Position numbers and translations under genes: made by a program | Source: CAZEAN01 sp964510225 | GTDB lineage: Bacteria > Planctomycetota > Planctomycetia > Isosphaerales > Isosphaeraceae | NCBI GenBank assembly: GCA_964510225.1 | Contig: CAZEAN010000028.1 | Coordinates: forward strand, 1 to 55,050 | Length of the DNA: 55,050 nt | Reading direction: 5' to 3' | In this document: positions 40,256 through 48,741 of the stretch, piece after piece | How positions within the stretch are numbered: the first letter of the stretch is position 1 | Layout: each line of letters opens with the position of its first letter | The notes under the pieces: generated by a model | Seen by the model: the letters and a program-made list of their open reading frames with translations, nothing else | The model's database searches: none | Told to the model about the DNA's origin: nothing

Positions 40256-41488
40256 ATGGCGGTTGACCTTCTTCTCGATGATGATCTTGACGAGCAGGAA
40301 GCGTCCCAATCGCGTGACTATCGCTGGACGCTAAACTTCGGTCCGCAGCACCCTGCGACGCACACTACACTCCGACTGGTACTTGAGTTGGACGGTGAGC
40401 GTATCGTCCAGGCGACTCCGCATATCGGTTATCTTCACTCCGGTTTTGAAAAGCTCGGTGAGCATCTCAACTTTAACCAGTATGTGACGGTCGTTGATCG
40501 TAAAAACTACATCAGCCCCCCCATGAATGAGGTGGCTTGGCATCATGCCGTTGAGAAACTCCTCGACATCGAATTGACCCCACGATGCCAATATATTCGG
40601 ATCATGATTGGCGAGTTGGCTCGGATAAGCGATCATCTCCTTTGCACCGGTGCTGCTGCACTCGACCTTGGAGCGTTTACTGCCTTCCTATACGCCTTTA
40701 ATCTCCGCGAATTGATTTACGACGTTTACGAACAAATGTCGGGATATCGGTTCCATCCTGGTTTTACTCGCGTTGGCGGCGTTTTGTACGATTTTGATGA
40801 AAATGTTTTGCGACGAATTGAACGGGTCGTTCAGCAAGCTCCTCTGGTCTTTCGAGACATGGAGAAGTTATTATTTCGCAATCGAATTTTCGTTGATCGG
40901 ATGCGTGGAGTTGGTGTTTTAAGTCGTGAAGACGCACTCAGCTATTCCTGCTCTGGTCCAATCGCTCGGGCGAGCGGTATCACGTATGATCTTCGTAAGG
41001 ATGAGCCGTATCTTGCCTATCCTGAATTAGACTTCCAGGTACCCTACGCCACTGAGGGTGATTGTTTCGCTCGTTTTCACGTGCGATTCGACGAAATGGC
41101 TCAAAGTGTTAGCCTCCTACAGCAGGCAATGAAAAAGTTCCCGACCGGTCCTGCCAACGTTCCTATTGCGGACAAATTCCCTCTCCCGGACAAAGCAACC
41201 GCCTACAACAGTATGGAGGGTTTGATCCAACATTTTGAGTTGATCATGCCCAATCGAGGAGCTGATTCTCCTCAAGAAGAGTTGTACGCCGCGATTGAGT
41301 CACCCAATGGGGAACTGGGCTACTACCTGGTGACCGATGGTTCGATGGTGGCGTGGCGGACGCGGACTCGTCCCCCTTCATTCATTCATTTTTCCGTCTT
41401 CCCACACATCATCCGCGATCATGTAATTGCTGATGTAGTAGCGGTTCTCGGTAGTCTCAACATCATTGCTGCCGAGCTTGATCGCTAG
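40256..41488 (+). CDS. nuoD: NADH-quinone oxidoreductase subunit D
   Basis: A 410-residue subunit forming much of the quinone-binding pocket with NuoB and homologous to the [NiFe]-hydrogenase large subunit, without the metal cysteines. Segments: TLNFGPQHPATHTTLRL (GPQHPxxHG variant, here with HTT), GYLHSGFEKLGEHLNF, YISPPMNEVAWHHAVEKLL, MIGELARISDHLLC, GFTRVGGVLYDFDENV, and LRKDEPYLAYPELDF. The C-terminus ends PPSFIHFSVFPHIIRDHVIADVVAVLGSLNII and the final Asp-Arg. In the usual motif the last residues are 'D.DR'. ATG 40256. Confidence 0.96.
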   Translation: MAVDLLLDDDLDEQEASQSRDYRWTLNFGPQHPATHTTLRLVLELDGERIVQATPHIGYLHSGFEKLGEHLNFNQYVTVVDRKNYISPPMNEVAWHHAVEKLLDIELTPRCQYIRIMIGELARISDHLLCTGAAALDLGAFTAFLYAFNLRELIYDVYEQMSGYRFHPGFTRVGGVLYDFDENVLRRIERVVQQAPLVFRDMEKLLFRNRIFVDRMRGVGVLSREDALSYSCSGPIARASGITYDLRKDEPYLAYPELDFQVPYATEGDCFARFHVRFDEMAQSVSLLQQAMKKFPTGPANVPIADKFPLPDKATAYNSMEGLIQHFELIMPNRGADSPQEELYAAIESPNGELGYYLVTDGSMVAWRTRTRPPSFIHFSVFPHIIRDHVIADVVAVLGSLNIIAAELDR

Positions 41489-41537
41489 GAAGCGGCGCTT
41501 TCGATCTTCTCTTGTTCGCCTCAGAGGTCTTGTTTCG

Positions 41538-42083
41538 ATGAGCAGAGTGGCTGCGAATCCAAATCCGAGCGTCTCTTTTTTGTCGGACTCCATTAAGGAG
41601 AAAATTCGGGCATATATCCCGCGTTATCCGGACAAACGTGCTGTTACTCTTCCAGCGCTGCATATTGTTTTCGACGCTTTGCGCTGTGTGCCAAATCGAG
41701 CAATCGAAGAAATCGCCGAGCTCCTTGAGATTGAACCAGCGGACGTCCACGATACGATGACCTTCTACGGATTCTTTCCCCAGGCTCCGGCGGGTGATCG
41801 TCGGATCTGGATTTGTCGTTCAATTTCATGCATGCTCCGCGGTGGGGATGATCTTCTCGGTGTGGCGTGTGATAAAGCTGGCGTGGACGGTCCTGGTGTT
41901 ACCTCCGACGATGGTTCCCTCACCGTTGAGTTTGCAGAATGTCTTGGAATCTGCGACTATGCTCCTGCAGCGCTCTGTGATGATGGTCGAATCTTTGGGC
42001 CCCTGGACGCAGAAGGGGTTGCGAGAATGGTTAAGTCGGTCCGCGAGTCAGTCAACAACAACCAAGCTTCTCCGAATTCGTGA
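41538..42083 (+). CDS. nuoE: NADH-quinone oxidoreductase subunit E (N1a cluster)
   Basis: The frame opens at TTG 41466 inside the end of nuoD, but the ATG 41538, 10 bases after GAGG, is the natural start and gives 181 residues. The thioredoxin-like domain binds the [2Fe-2S] cluster N1a. Ligands Cys93 and Cys98 (WICRSISCMLRGG) and Cys135 and Cys139 (ECLGICDYAPAALC) are all present. Typical helix before the cluster: EEIAELLEIEPADVHDTMTFYGFF. It is 49 bases after nuoD and pairs with NuoF in the NADH-dehydrogenase module. Confidence 0.96.
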   Translation: MSRVAANPNPSVSFLSDSIKEKIRAYIPRYPDKRAVTLPALHIVFDALRCVPNRAIEEIAELLEIEPADVHDTMTFYGFFPQAPAGDRRIWICRSISCMLRGGDDLLGVACDKAGVDGPGVTSDDGSLTVEFAECLGICDYAPAALCDDGRIFGPLDAEGVARMVKSVRESVNNNQASPNS

Positions 42084-42203
42084 ACGATTCCCTTGGACGC
42101 ACGAGACTCAGATTACATGACGTGCTGAAGCAGTTATTCAGCTGTTTTCTCTCCATGTTCCGCCTCTTGTCTCGGAAATCCAATCCGGAGTGTTACTAAG
42201 AAA

Positions 42204-43550
42204 ATGGCGACATTCGAACCTGTTCTCACGCGAAACTTCGGGATTGAAAACAGCCAATCGCTTCGGGTCTACCAGTCACGTGGTGGTTACGAAGCTGCAC
42301 GGAAAGCATTGACAGGAATGACACCGGACGCAGTGGTGCAACTCGTCCGTGATTCCGAGCTCCGTGGTCGAGGGGGTGCTGGGTTTCCCACTGGTGTGAA
42401 GTGGGGATTTCTGCCTAAAGATCGCCAACAAACCTTCATGTGCATTAATGGTGATGAGAGCGAACCAGCTACATTTAATAATCGTCTGCTCTTGGAGCAA
42501 GATCCCCATCAAATGATTGAGGGGATCTTGATCTCTTGCTTCGCGACACAAGCTTCAGTCGCTTACCTTTACATGAGATTCGAGTACATTGAAGCGACTC
42601 GGATTCTTGAGCGTGCGATTGACGAAGCAAAAGCAGCAGGGTTGCTGGGTAAGAATATCTTGGGTTCTGGATTTGATCTCGAAATCTACGTCCACCGCGG
42701 TGCAGGTGCCTACATTTGCGGTGAGGAAACGGGATTGATCGAGAGTCTGGAAGGGAAGCGAGGTTGGCCTCGGATCAAGCCGCCCTTCCCGGCGGTCGAA
42801 GGTGCGTTTCGTAAGCCAACGGTGGTCAACAATGTAGAGACCCTCTGCTGTGTGCCCCACATTGTGGCTCGAGGTGTTGACTGGTTTAAGTCGATCGGTA
42901 CGCCGAAGAGTTACGGTCCCAAGCTCTACACGATTTCTGGTCATGTCAACAAGCAGGTTTGTGTGGAACTTCCACTTGGTGTGACCACTAACGAGTTGAT
43001 TGAATCGCACGCCGGCGGTGTTTGGAAAGGTCGGCGTGCTAAAGCAGCCGTACCTGGTGGGATCAGTATGGGACTCCTCTCCGTCGAAGAGTTCGACGTA
43101 GCTCTCGACTTCGTCGAGATACAGAAGACAGGCTGTCTCGGTCTTGGTACTGCGGCCGTGACCATTATCGACGATCAAACACCTATCATGGACGTCCTCT
43201 ACAATACGTGCCGGTTCTTCGCTCACGAGAGCTGCGGTCAATGCACTCCTTGCCGTGAAGGAACTTCCTGGTTCTACAAGACGATGAAGCGGATCAGAGC
43301 CGGTGGTGGTCGAATTGAAGATCTTGATATTATGGGTGGCCTTGCGGAAAAGATGGGTCTGACGCCGGGCACGACCATCTGCGGTCTTGCTGATGGTGCA
43401 GCTTGGCCGATCAAGAACGCACTGGCAAAGTTCCGCCCCGAACTTGAAGCCTACATCAACGAACACCAAGACCAGCAGGTTCAGCCAACCTCGTTGCAGC
43501 AGTCAGTTGCGCACGGGGTGCGACCAGATGCCCTCGTCACGTTCAATTGA
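42204..43550 (+). CDS. nuoF: NADH-quinone oxidoreductase subunit F (FMN, N3 cluster)
   Basis: A 448-residue NADH-oxidising subunit. FMN/NADH loop GRGGAGFPTGVKWGFLP (residues ~55-71), ESEPATFNNRLLL, RGAGAYICGEETGLIESLEG (~165-184), KPPFPAVEG and VVNNVETL are all intact. The [4Fe-4S] N3 ligands are Cys344, Cys347, Cys350 (ESCGQCTPCREG) and Cys393 (TTICGLADG). The family's usual length is ~430. ATG 42204. The intergenic gaps before and after are 120 and 138 bases, longer than usual within a nuo operon. Confidence 0.97.
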   Translation: MATFEPVLTRNFGIENSQSLRVYQSRGGYEAARKALTGMTPDAVVQLVRDSELRGRGGAGFPTGVKWGFLPKDRQQTFMCINGDESEPATFNNRLLLEQDPHQMIEGILISCFATQASVAYLYMRFEYIEATRILERAIDEAKAAGLLGKNILGSGFDLEIYVHRGAGAYICGEETGLIESLEGKRGWPRIKPPFPAVEGAFRKPTVVNNVETLCCVPHIVARGVDWFKSIGTPKSYGPKLYTISGHVNKQVCVELPLGVTTNELIESHAGGVWKGRRAKAAVPGGISMGLLSVEEFDVALDFVEIQKTGCLGLGTAAVTIIDDQTPIMDVLYNTCRFFAHESCGQCTPCREGTSWFYKTMKRIRAGGGRIEDLDIMGGLAEKMGLTPGTTICGLADGAAWPIKNALAKFRPELEAYINEHQDQQVQPTSLQQSVAHGVRPDALVTFN

Positions 43551-43688
43551 AGTACCTTTTCTGGCAGCATCACGGAGGTGTTCACCACTCGTCTGAGTTC
43601 CGCCAGTATGCTGGATCCAAAGGTTCTTCGGTTTTGCGGCCTGTAGCATTCGATTTCACACCCGAGCGGTTACCGAGTACCACGCACG

Positions 43689-45446
43689 ATGGCTAGTATC
43701 ACAATCAATGGTCAGGAGTATCCGCTTCCGGAAGGCGAGCGTCTGAATGTCATTCAGGCAGCTCAACGTGTTGGTATTGAAATTCCCTACTACTGTTGGC
43801 ATCCAGCACTTTCAGTGGTGGCCAATTGCCGGATGTGTGAGGTCCAGGTAGGGCAGAAGAATGCCGAGACAGGTGAAATTAAGATGGTTCCCAAGCTGGT
43901 CCCAGGCTGCCAAACACCGGCGCGGGACGGCACTGTAGTCATTACCGACAGTGAGGTGGTCCAAGATCACCAATCGATGATTATGGAATATCTTCTGATC
44001 AACCATCCGCTTGACTGTCCGGTTTGCGACCAGGCCGGTCAGTGCGGTTTGCAAGATTACAGTTTTAAGCATGGTCAGTCTGTCCACCGATTTGTTGAAG
44101 AACGCAACGTGAATCCTCGTAAAGAGGTTTCCGATCAGATCCAACTGAACATGGATCGCTGTATTATGTGCACCCGTTGCGTTCGATTCACCCGAGAGAT
44201 TACGGGGACGAATGAACTTCAGGTGGAGCACCGTGGTACGCATGCTGAAATCGTGACCTTTCCAGACCGTCCCTTAGATAATCCACTTGCTGGCAATGTT
44301 GTCGATCTCTGCCCGGTTGGCGCCTTGCTCGACAAAGATTTCCTCCACAAACAACGTTATTGGTTCAACGATCAACATGAAGGGATCTGTACGCGTTGTT
44401 CTACGGGTTGCAACGTCACTGCTGAAGAAAACCGTGGCGCGATCTGGCGCTTCCGTGCTCGGTTTAATCCACTGGTCAATGACCACTGGATTTGTGATGA
44501 TGGCCGTAAGAGTTATCAGTCGGCACATGATCCTGAGCTTCTCACAGCGATGTATGTGCGAGAACAAGATCAACTTCAAGAAGTTCCGATCGACCAGGCA
44601 TTACGTCTAGCCCGAGGCCAACTAAAAGAGATCGCGAGTGCAGGCGGTAGGATCGCTGTGGTACTCTCTCCCTTCCTCACCGTCGAGGAAGCTTATCTCC
44701 TGGCAGCCTTTGCGAAATCGATCTCCGAGAATTCCGACCTTTATCAGGGTCCGATTCCGGTCGAGGGAGAAGATTTGACCTTTACTCCCGATTCTCGCAA
44801 GGGGCGTACGGGGGACACGTCATTTGTTGTCACTCGGCCATTTCGGATTGCTGCGGAGAAGTGTCCCAATCGGAATGGGATTGAGCGGATTTTGTCCCAC
44901 TTCCAAGGTGAGATACTTAAGCTTGATTCATTCGGTTCACGTGCCGGTAGTGCTCGATACGACGCCGTGATCGTCACGGGTGGTGGTCATCAGCCGATCT
45001 CCGAGCCATTTAGTGAAGCAGGGATCCGCGAGCAGACTGGATACTTGATCGTCCAAGACGTCTGGCCGACTGACTTCGCTGCGACTGCTAACGTCGTGCT
45101 CAACAGCGCAACATTTGCCGAAAAGGCCGGATGTTACGTCAATGCGGACTCGCGACTGCAATACGCAGGTGCTGTCCTCCCGCCACGTCCCGGAAGTCTA
45201 CCTGATCTTGACCTGATTGCCATCCTCATGGAACGTGCCGAACAAGGACCAATTCGGTCGCGTGAGATCCTGAGCGAACTTGCATCTGTCGTACCTTCCT
45301 TTGGGCCCGCAAGTGCGGTCATTGAGAACTTCCCCCAGTTTGGTATCACGCTCGATCCTGGTGTTGCCCCATCGGGACCAGTTCCACCGACCTACGTTGA
45401 TCCCTGGCATGCTCCGCGGGGTCGCGTCACCCTGGCACAGTCCTAG
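43689..45446 (+). CDS. nuoG: NADH-quinone oxidoreductase subunit G, with shortened molybdopterin-like domain
   Basis: A 585-residue electron-wire subunit (many NuoG are ~690-910). N1b [2Fe-2S] ligands: Cys36, Cys47, Cys50, Cys74. N5: His106, Cys110, Cys113, Cys119 (HPLDCPVCDQAGQCG). N4: Cys158, Cys161, Cys164, Cys208. An extra CxxCxxxC plus Cys 27 residues on (Cys234, Cys237, Cys241, Cys269; ICTRCSTGC and WICDDGR) is the N7 site seen in only some bacteria. The remaining ~310 residues are a reduced molybdopterin-oxidoreductase-like domain, as TNFAATANVVLNSA-type strings show. It bridges NuoF/E and the quinone arm. Confidence 0.95.
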   Translation: MASITINGQEYPLPEGERLNVIQAAQRVGIEIPYYCWHPALSVVANCRMCEVQVGQKNAETGEIKMVPKLVPGCQTPARDGTVVITDSEVVQDHQSMIMEYLLINHPLDCPVCDQAGQCGLQDYSFKHGQSVHRFVEERNVNPRKEVSDQIQLNMDRCIMCTRCVRFTREITGTNELQVEHRGTHAEIVTFPDRPLDNPLAGNVVDLCPVGALLDKDFLHKQRYWFNDQHEGICTRCSTGCNVTAEENRGAIWRFRARFNPLVNDHWICDDGRKSYQSAHDPELLTAMYVREQDQLQEVPIDQALRLARGQLKEIASAGGRIAVVLSPFLTVEEAYLLAAFAKSISENSDLYQGPIPVEGEDLTFTPDSRKGRTGDTSFVVTRPFRIAAEKCPNRNGIERILSHFQGEILKLDSFGSRAGSARYDAVIVTGGGHQPISEPFSEAGIREQTGYLIVQDVWPTDFAATANVVLNSATFAEKAGCYVNADSRLQYAGAVLPPRPGSLPDLDLIAILMERAEQGPIRSREILSELASVVPSFGPASAVIENFPQFGITLDPGVAPSGPVPPTYVDPWHAPRGRVTLAQS

Positions 45447-45569
45447 TTCGATCCCCAAGCATTGCAAGGTTACGAACCTTCACTTGCTAAACCAATGCTC
45501 ACGTCGATCCAGTCATCTAACTCCACCCCTGAATCACCTTCCATCGACTGACCGGAGGCTTTCAAACCG

Positions 45570-46634
45570 ATGTCCTTTTGGGAGCTGGCCCTAGTTCTCT
45601 TGAAAATCTTCGTCATCGTTGGTGTCTTTCAGGGAACTGTTGCTTATCTAATTATGCTTGAGCGGAAGATAGCCGCTTGGGCGCAAGATCGTGTTGGGCC
45701 GAATCGTGCCGGGCCGCTGGGTTTGTTACAGCCGCTTGCCGATGGAGCGAAGATGCTTCTCAAAGAGGACATCATTCCCGGCTACGTCAACAAGCCGATC
45801 TACATTCTCGCACCCTCGATTGCGATTTTTGCGGCGACAATCGCCTTTGCTGTCGTCCCGTTCGGTCCAGCAGGAGCTGATGCACCTCAAATCGGTGAAT
45901 CCTCCTTCCAATTCCAAATAGCGCCGAACGTTGACATTGGGATCCTCTATATCTTTGCGATTGGAAGTCTCTCAGTTTATGGGGTGATCCTCGCCGGTTG
46001 GGCATCAAACAATAAGTACTCGTTCCTCGGCGGTCTCCGCAACAGTGCACAGATTATCAGCTACGAAATCCCCCTCGGTCTCTCGGTCTTGGGTATGGTG
46101 ATGTGTGCTCGGTCACTTCAACTCGACAACATTATCCAATACCAATATCAGACTGGTTTGTTCGGTATCCCATTTATTCCTTGCTGGGGGTTGTTCATTC
46201 AGCCTATCGGGTTCCTTATCTTTCTTGTGAGTTCATTCGCAGAGACAAACCGCCTTCCTTTCGACTTCGCGGAAGCGGAACAGGAACTTGTCGGCGGCTT
46301 TCACACTGAATATTCCGCGATGAAATTCGGGATGTTTTTCCTTGGTGAATATCTTCACATCATCACAGTCAGCTTCCTGACCGTTATCCTCTTCTTTGGA
46401 GGATGGGATCCCTTCTTCTTTGGCCTCGATGGCAATGATTGGTTGACTGCATTTGTCAAGCTTGCAGTCCTCTTCACGAAGGTTGCGGGGGTCGTGATTT
46501 TCATCATGTGGATTCGTTGGACTTTACCTCGCTTCCGCTACGATCAGTTGATGAACCTCGCTTGGAAAGCACTGATTCCACTCTCATTGCTCAATCTGAT
46601 CGTCACGATCTGCATGCTTCAACTCCTCCGTTGA
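45570..46634 (+). CDS. nuoH: NADH-quinone oxidoreductase subunit H
   Basis: A 354-residue membrane subunit linking the peripheral arm to the antiporter-like subunits, at the entrance to the quinone chamber. Signature segments: ERKIAAWAQDRVGPNRAGP, LLQPLADGAKMLLKEDI, and in the fifth loop AETNRLPFDFAEAEQELVGG and HTEYSAMKFGMFFLGEYLHI. Eight predicted helices. The conserved acidic residues of the AETNR.PFD motif are intact. ATG 45570 has GGAGG upstream. The gap after nuoG is 123 bases. Confidence 0.97.
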   Translation: MSFWELALVLLKIFVIVGVFQGTVAYLIMLERKIAAWAQDRVGPNRAGPLGLLQPLADGAKMLLKEDIIPGYVNKPIYILAPSIAIFAATIAFAVVPFGPAGADAPQIGESSFQFQIAPNVDIGILYIFAIGSLSVYGVILAGWASNNKYSFLGGLRNSAQIISYEIPLGLSVLGMVMCARSLQLDNIIQYQYQTGLFGIPFIPCWGLFIQPIGFLIFLVSSFAETNRLPFDFAEAEQELVGGFHTEYSAMKFGMFFLGEYLHIITVSFLTVILFFGGWDPFFFGLDGNDWLTAFVKLAVLFTKVAGVVIFIMWIRWTLPRFRYDQLMNLAWKALIPLSLLNLIVTICMLQLLR

Positions 46635-46682
46635 GCGGACGCTGATTCTCATGGAAACAAGCAACTTGGATTCCGGAGCTGA

Positions 46683-47282
46683 ATGATGAAACTCGATAAC
46701 CCTGCTCTTAAACGCGTTGAGCCGCCCAAGCTGAATTTGTTCGAGAAGACTTATCTTCCACAGATTCTGGGCGGACTGGCGGTTACCGGTCGACATATCA
46801 TTGGTTCAGCGTTCCGAGGACGAGCGGTTACAGTACAATATCCCGAAGAGCAGCATGTTCCTTCGGAGAATTACCGTGGTGTCCACCGATTAAATAAAGA
46901 TGAAAATGGACGGATCAAGTGTGTTGCCTGTATGCTCTGTGCAACGGCTTGTCCAGTTCATTGCATCGACATTGTGGGGGCGACCGCTCCGGAGGACTGG
47001 GATGATCGTGAGAAGTATCCACAGAGCTTTGTGATCGACGAACTTCGCTGTATCTTCTGTGGTATGTGCGAAGAGGCTTGCCCGGTTGACGCGATCGAAC
47101 TCACCAAGCTTTACGATATCTCAGGACTCAGTCGCGAAGAGTTGCTCTTCGACAAGGCCAAGCTCCTCTCGGTCTTCGATATGACGATGCACGACGAACC
47201 GATGAAGAGTGGGAACCCTCCCGAATCAGTTGCTTCAGAAACTACACCGGTGCCCACGGGGCTTCCCGGCCCCAAGGCATAA
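46683..47282 (+). CDS. nuoI: NADH-quinone oxidoreductase subunit I (N6a and N6b)
   Basis: A 199-residue 2x[4Fe-4S] ferredoxin-type subunit. Cluster ligands: Cys80, Cys83, Cys86, Cys90 (CVACMLCATACPVHCI) and Cys123, Cys126, Cys129, Cys133 (CIFCGMCEEACPVDAI). The N-terminal segment (NLFEKTYLPQILGGLAVTGRHI) packs against the membrane arm. The C-terminal ~40 residues are a divergent tail rich in Pro and Ser. The start is at the first of two tandem ATGs (46683/46686). 48 bases after nuoH. Confidence 0.97.
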   Translation: MMKLDNPALKRVEPPKLNLFEKTYLPQILGGLAVTGRHIIGSAFRGRAVTVQYPEEQHVPSENYRGVHRLNKDENGRIKCVACMLCATACPVHCIDIVGATAPEDWDDREKYPQSFVIDELRCIFCGMCEEACPVDAIELTKLYDISGLSREELLFDKAKLLSVFDMTMHDEPMKSGNPPESVASETTPVPTGLPGPKA

Positions 47283-47355
47283 ACTCCAGTTCATCATGCG
47301 TTGATTCTGACAATCTCGTATTGTCTACGCTTGGCTTGAAGCCCAGGATGCGATC

Positions 47356-48267
47356 GTGCCCCAAGTTGATCCAACCTCAGTGATAGTCCTGCTTATCGGC
47401 GTCATGCTCGGCGCCGCTGGGATTGCATTAAGGCTTCCTCGTGCACAAACACGGCGCAACGAGACACTCTTATCTGTCGTCTCGGCCCTCTGTTTGGTCG
47501 GTTTTGTTGGTGCAATTGCGCTCTTGCTCGAACCACCTGCAGGTCTACCCTCAGATGCTGAGGCCGCTCCAACCGTCTCGTCTGTCGAATCCATGATCTT
47601 GAGCGGGTTCTATTACGGTTTTGCGTTAATTTCGGTGATTGCCGCTCTCATGATGTTGACCTCAAGAGATCCGGTTCACTCAGCTCTCTGGTTTGCTTTG
47701 GTAGTACTGTCGGGATCTGGGCTCTTCATCATGGCGGGAGCATCCTTCCTGGCGGCAGGTACAGTCATTGTTTATGCCGGTGCCATCATTGTGACCTTCC
47801 TCTTTGTCATCATGTTGGCTCAATCGCATGGTCGTGCTATCTACGACCGATCTGCACGCCAGCCTAATCTTGCGGCAATTCTCTCCTTCCTAATTTTGGC
47901 TTCTGTAGGAACCACTGTCATCTTCGCACGAGCACCGCAACCTTCAGGGGAAGAGGAAGGATCGGTTAATGATCAGATCCCTCGACTATCAAATGCTCTG
48001 ACAGCTCAGGATCCTTTAACCGATACCGATGATCCGATGGCACTCGTTCTGGCTCGTGGAGTCTCAGAAACATCCCGGTTTCCCAAGGCGACTGAAGATG
48101 GGCAAGTGAATGCTCAGCATGTTGCGTCGTTGGGCGCCTGTCTTTACAGTGATCACCTCATCGCGATTGAAGTGGTCGGAATCCTGTTATTTGTTGCATT
48201 GATTGCCGCAGTCGCAATTGCTACTCCTCGAACATCCAGGACTATCCCCAAGGCCGAAACAACTTAG
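47356..48267 (+). CDS. nuoJ: NADH-quinone oxidoreductase subunit J with N-terminal extension
   Basis: A 303-residue membrane subunit (most are 165-200). GTG 47356 lies 8 bases after AGGA. The typical NuoJ core begins near residue 75 (ILSGFYYGFALISVIAALMM, HSALWFALVVLSGSGLFI, TVIVYAGAIIVTFLFVIML). The ~80 residues before it contain two further hydrophobic segments (SVIVLLIGVMLGAAGIAL and LLSVVSALCLVGFVGAIALL), an apparent lineage-specific extension. The last helix (AIEVVGILLFVALIAAVAIA) carries the expected E near its start. 73 bases after nuoI. Confidence 0.92.
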   Translation: MPQVDPTSVIVLLIGVMLGAAGIALRLPRAQTRRNETLLSVVSALCLVGFVGAIALLLEPPAGLPSDAEAAPTVSSVESMILSGFYYGFALISVIAALMMLTSRDPVHSALWFALVVLSGSGLFIMAGASFLAAGTVIVYAGAIIVTFLFVIMLAQSHGRAIYDRSARQPNLAAILSFLILASVGTTVIFARAPQPSGEEEGSVNDQIPRLSNALTAQDPLTDTDDPMALVLARGVSETSRFPKATEDGQVNAQHVASLGACLYSDHLIAIEVVGILLFVALIAAVAIATPRTSRTIPKAETT

Positions 48268-48282
48268 GATTACCGAAGAACA

Positions 48283-48741
48283 ATGATCAGTGCCTTCTCA
48301 TCATTCGGAGAGCTCTCCAGCTATCTCCTCATTGGGGCAATTCTGATGGCCGTCGGGGTGGTAGGTTTCTTGGCGCGTCGGAACCTCATCCTCATGTTCC
48401 TTTCCGCCGAATTGATGCTGCAAGGTACTGCTATGACCCTGGTTGGGTTTAGCGAGTATCACGGAAACTGGACAGGACAAGTGCTCACAATCGTCATGCT
48501 GACGGTGGCGGGTAGTGAAGCAGCTCTCGCACTTGCCATCATCCTCGTGCTCTTCAAACGTCGGCAATCACTCGATGTCAGTCTCTGGCAAGATCTCCGA
48601 GAACTCGGGCTTCCTGAGGAAACAGATGATCCTGCCTTGGTCACAGTGGAACCTGATCTCGATGGCGCCGAGTCCTACCCGAGTTTGACCCCTGCCGGTG
48701 TCGAGCCAGCGACCTCGTACGGAGCCCAGCGGCGTGACTGA
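48283..48741 (+). CDS. nuoK: NADH-quinone oxidoreductase subunit K with hydrophilic tail
   Basis: A 152-residue membrane subunit (family usually ~100). Three helices: SSYLLIGAILMAVGVVGFLA, LILMFLSAELMLQGTAMTLVGF (with the conserved Glu), and VLTIVMLTVAGSEAALALAI (second conserved Glu). After VLFKRRQSLDVSLWQDL an acidic tail of about 50 residues follows (rich in Glu, Asp, Pro), absent in standard NuoK. ATG 48283 is 15 bases after nuoJ. The nuoL start overlaps its last codons. Confidence 0.93.
   Translation: MISAFSSFGELSSYLLIGAILMAVGVVGFLARRNLILMFLSAELMLQGTAMTLVGFSEYHGNWTGQVLTIVMLTVAGSEAALALAIILVLFKRRQSLDVSLWQDLRELGLPEETDDPALVTVEPDLDGAESYPSLTPAGVEPATSYGAQRRD

Noticed and set aside
42555..43469. 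304-residue minus-strand frame across nuoF
   Set aside because: It lies entirely within a confident nuoF on the opposite strand, has no RBS and shows no recognisable domain. It is an antisense shadow of a biased codon pattern.
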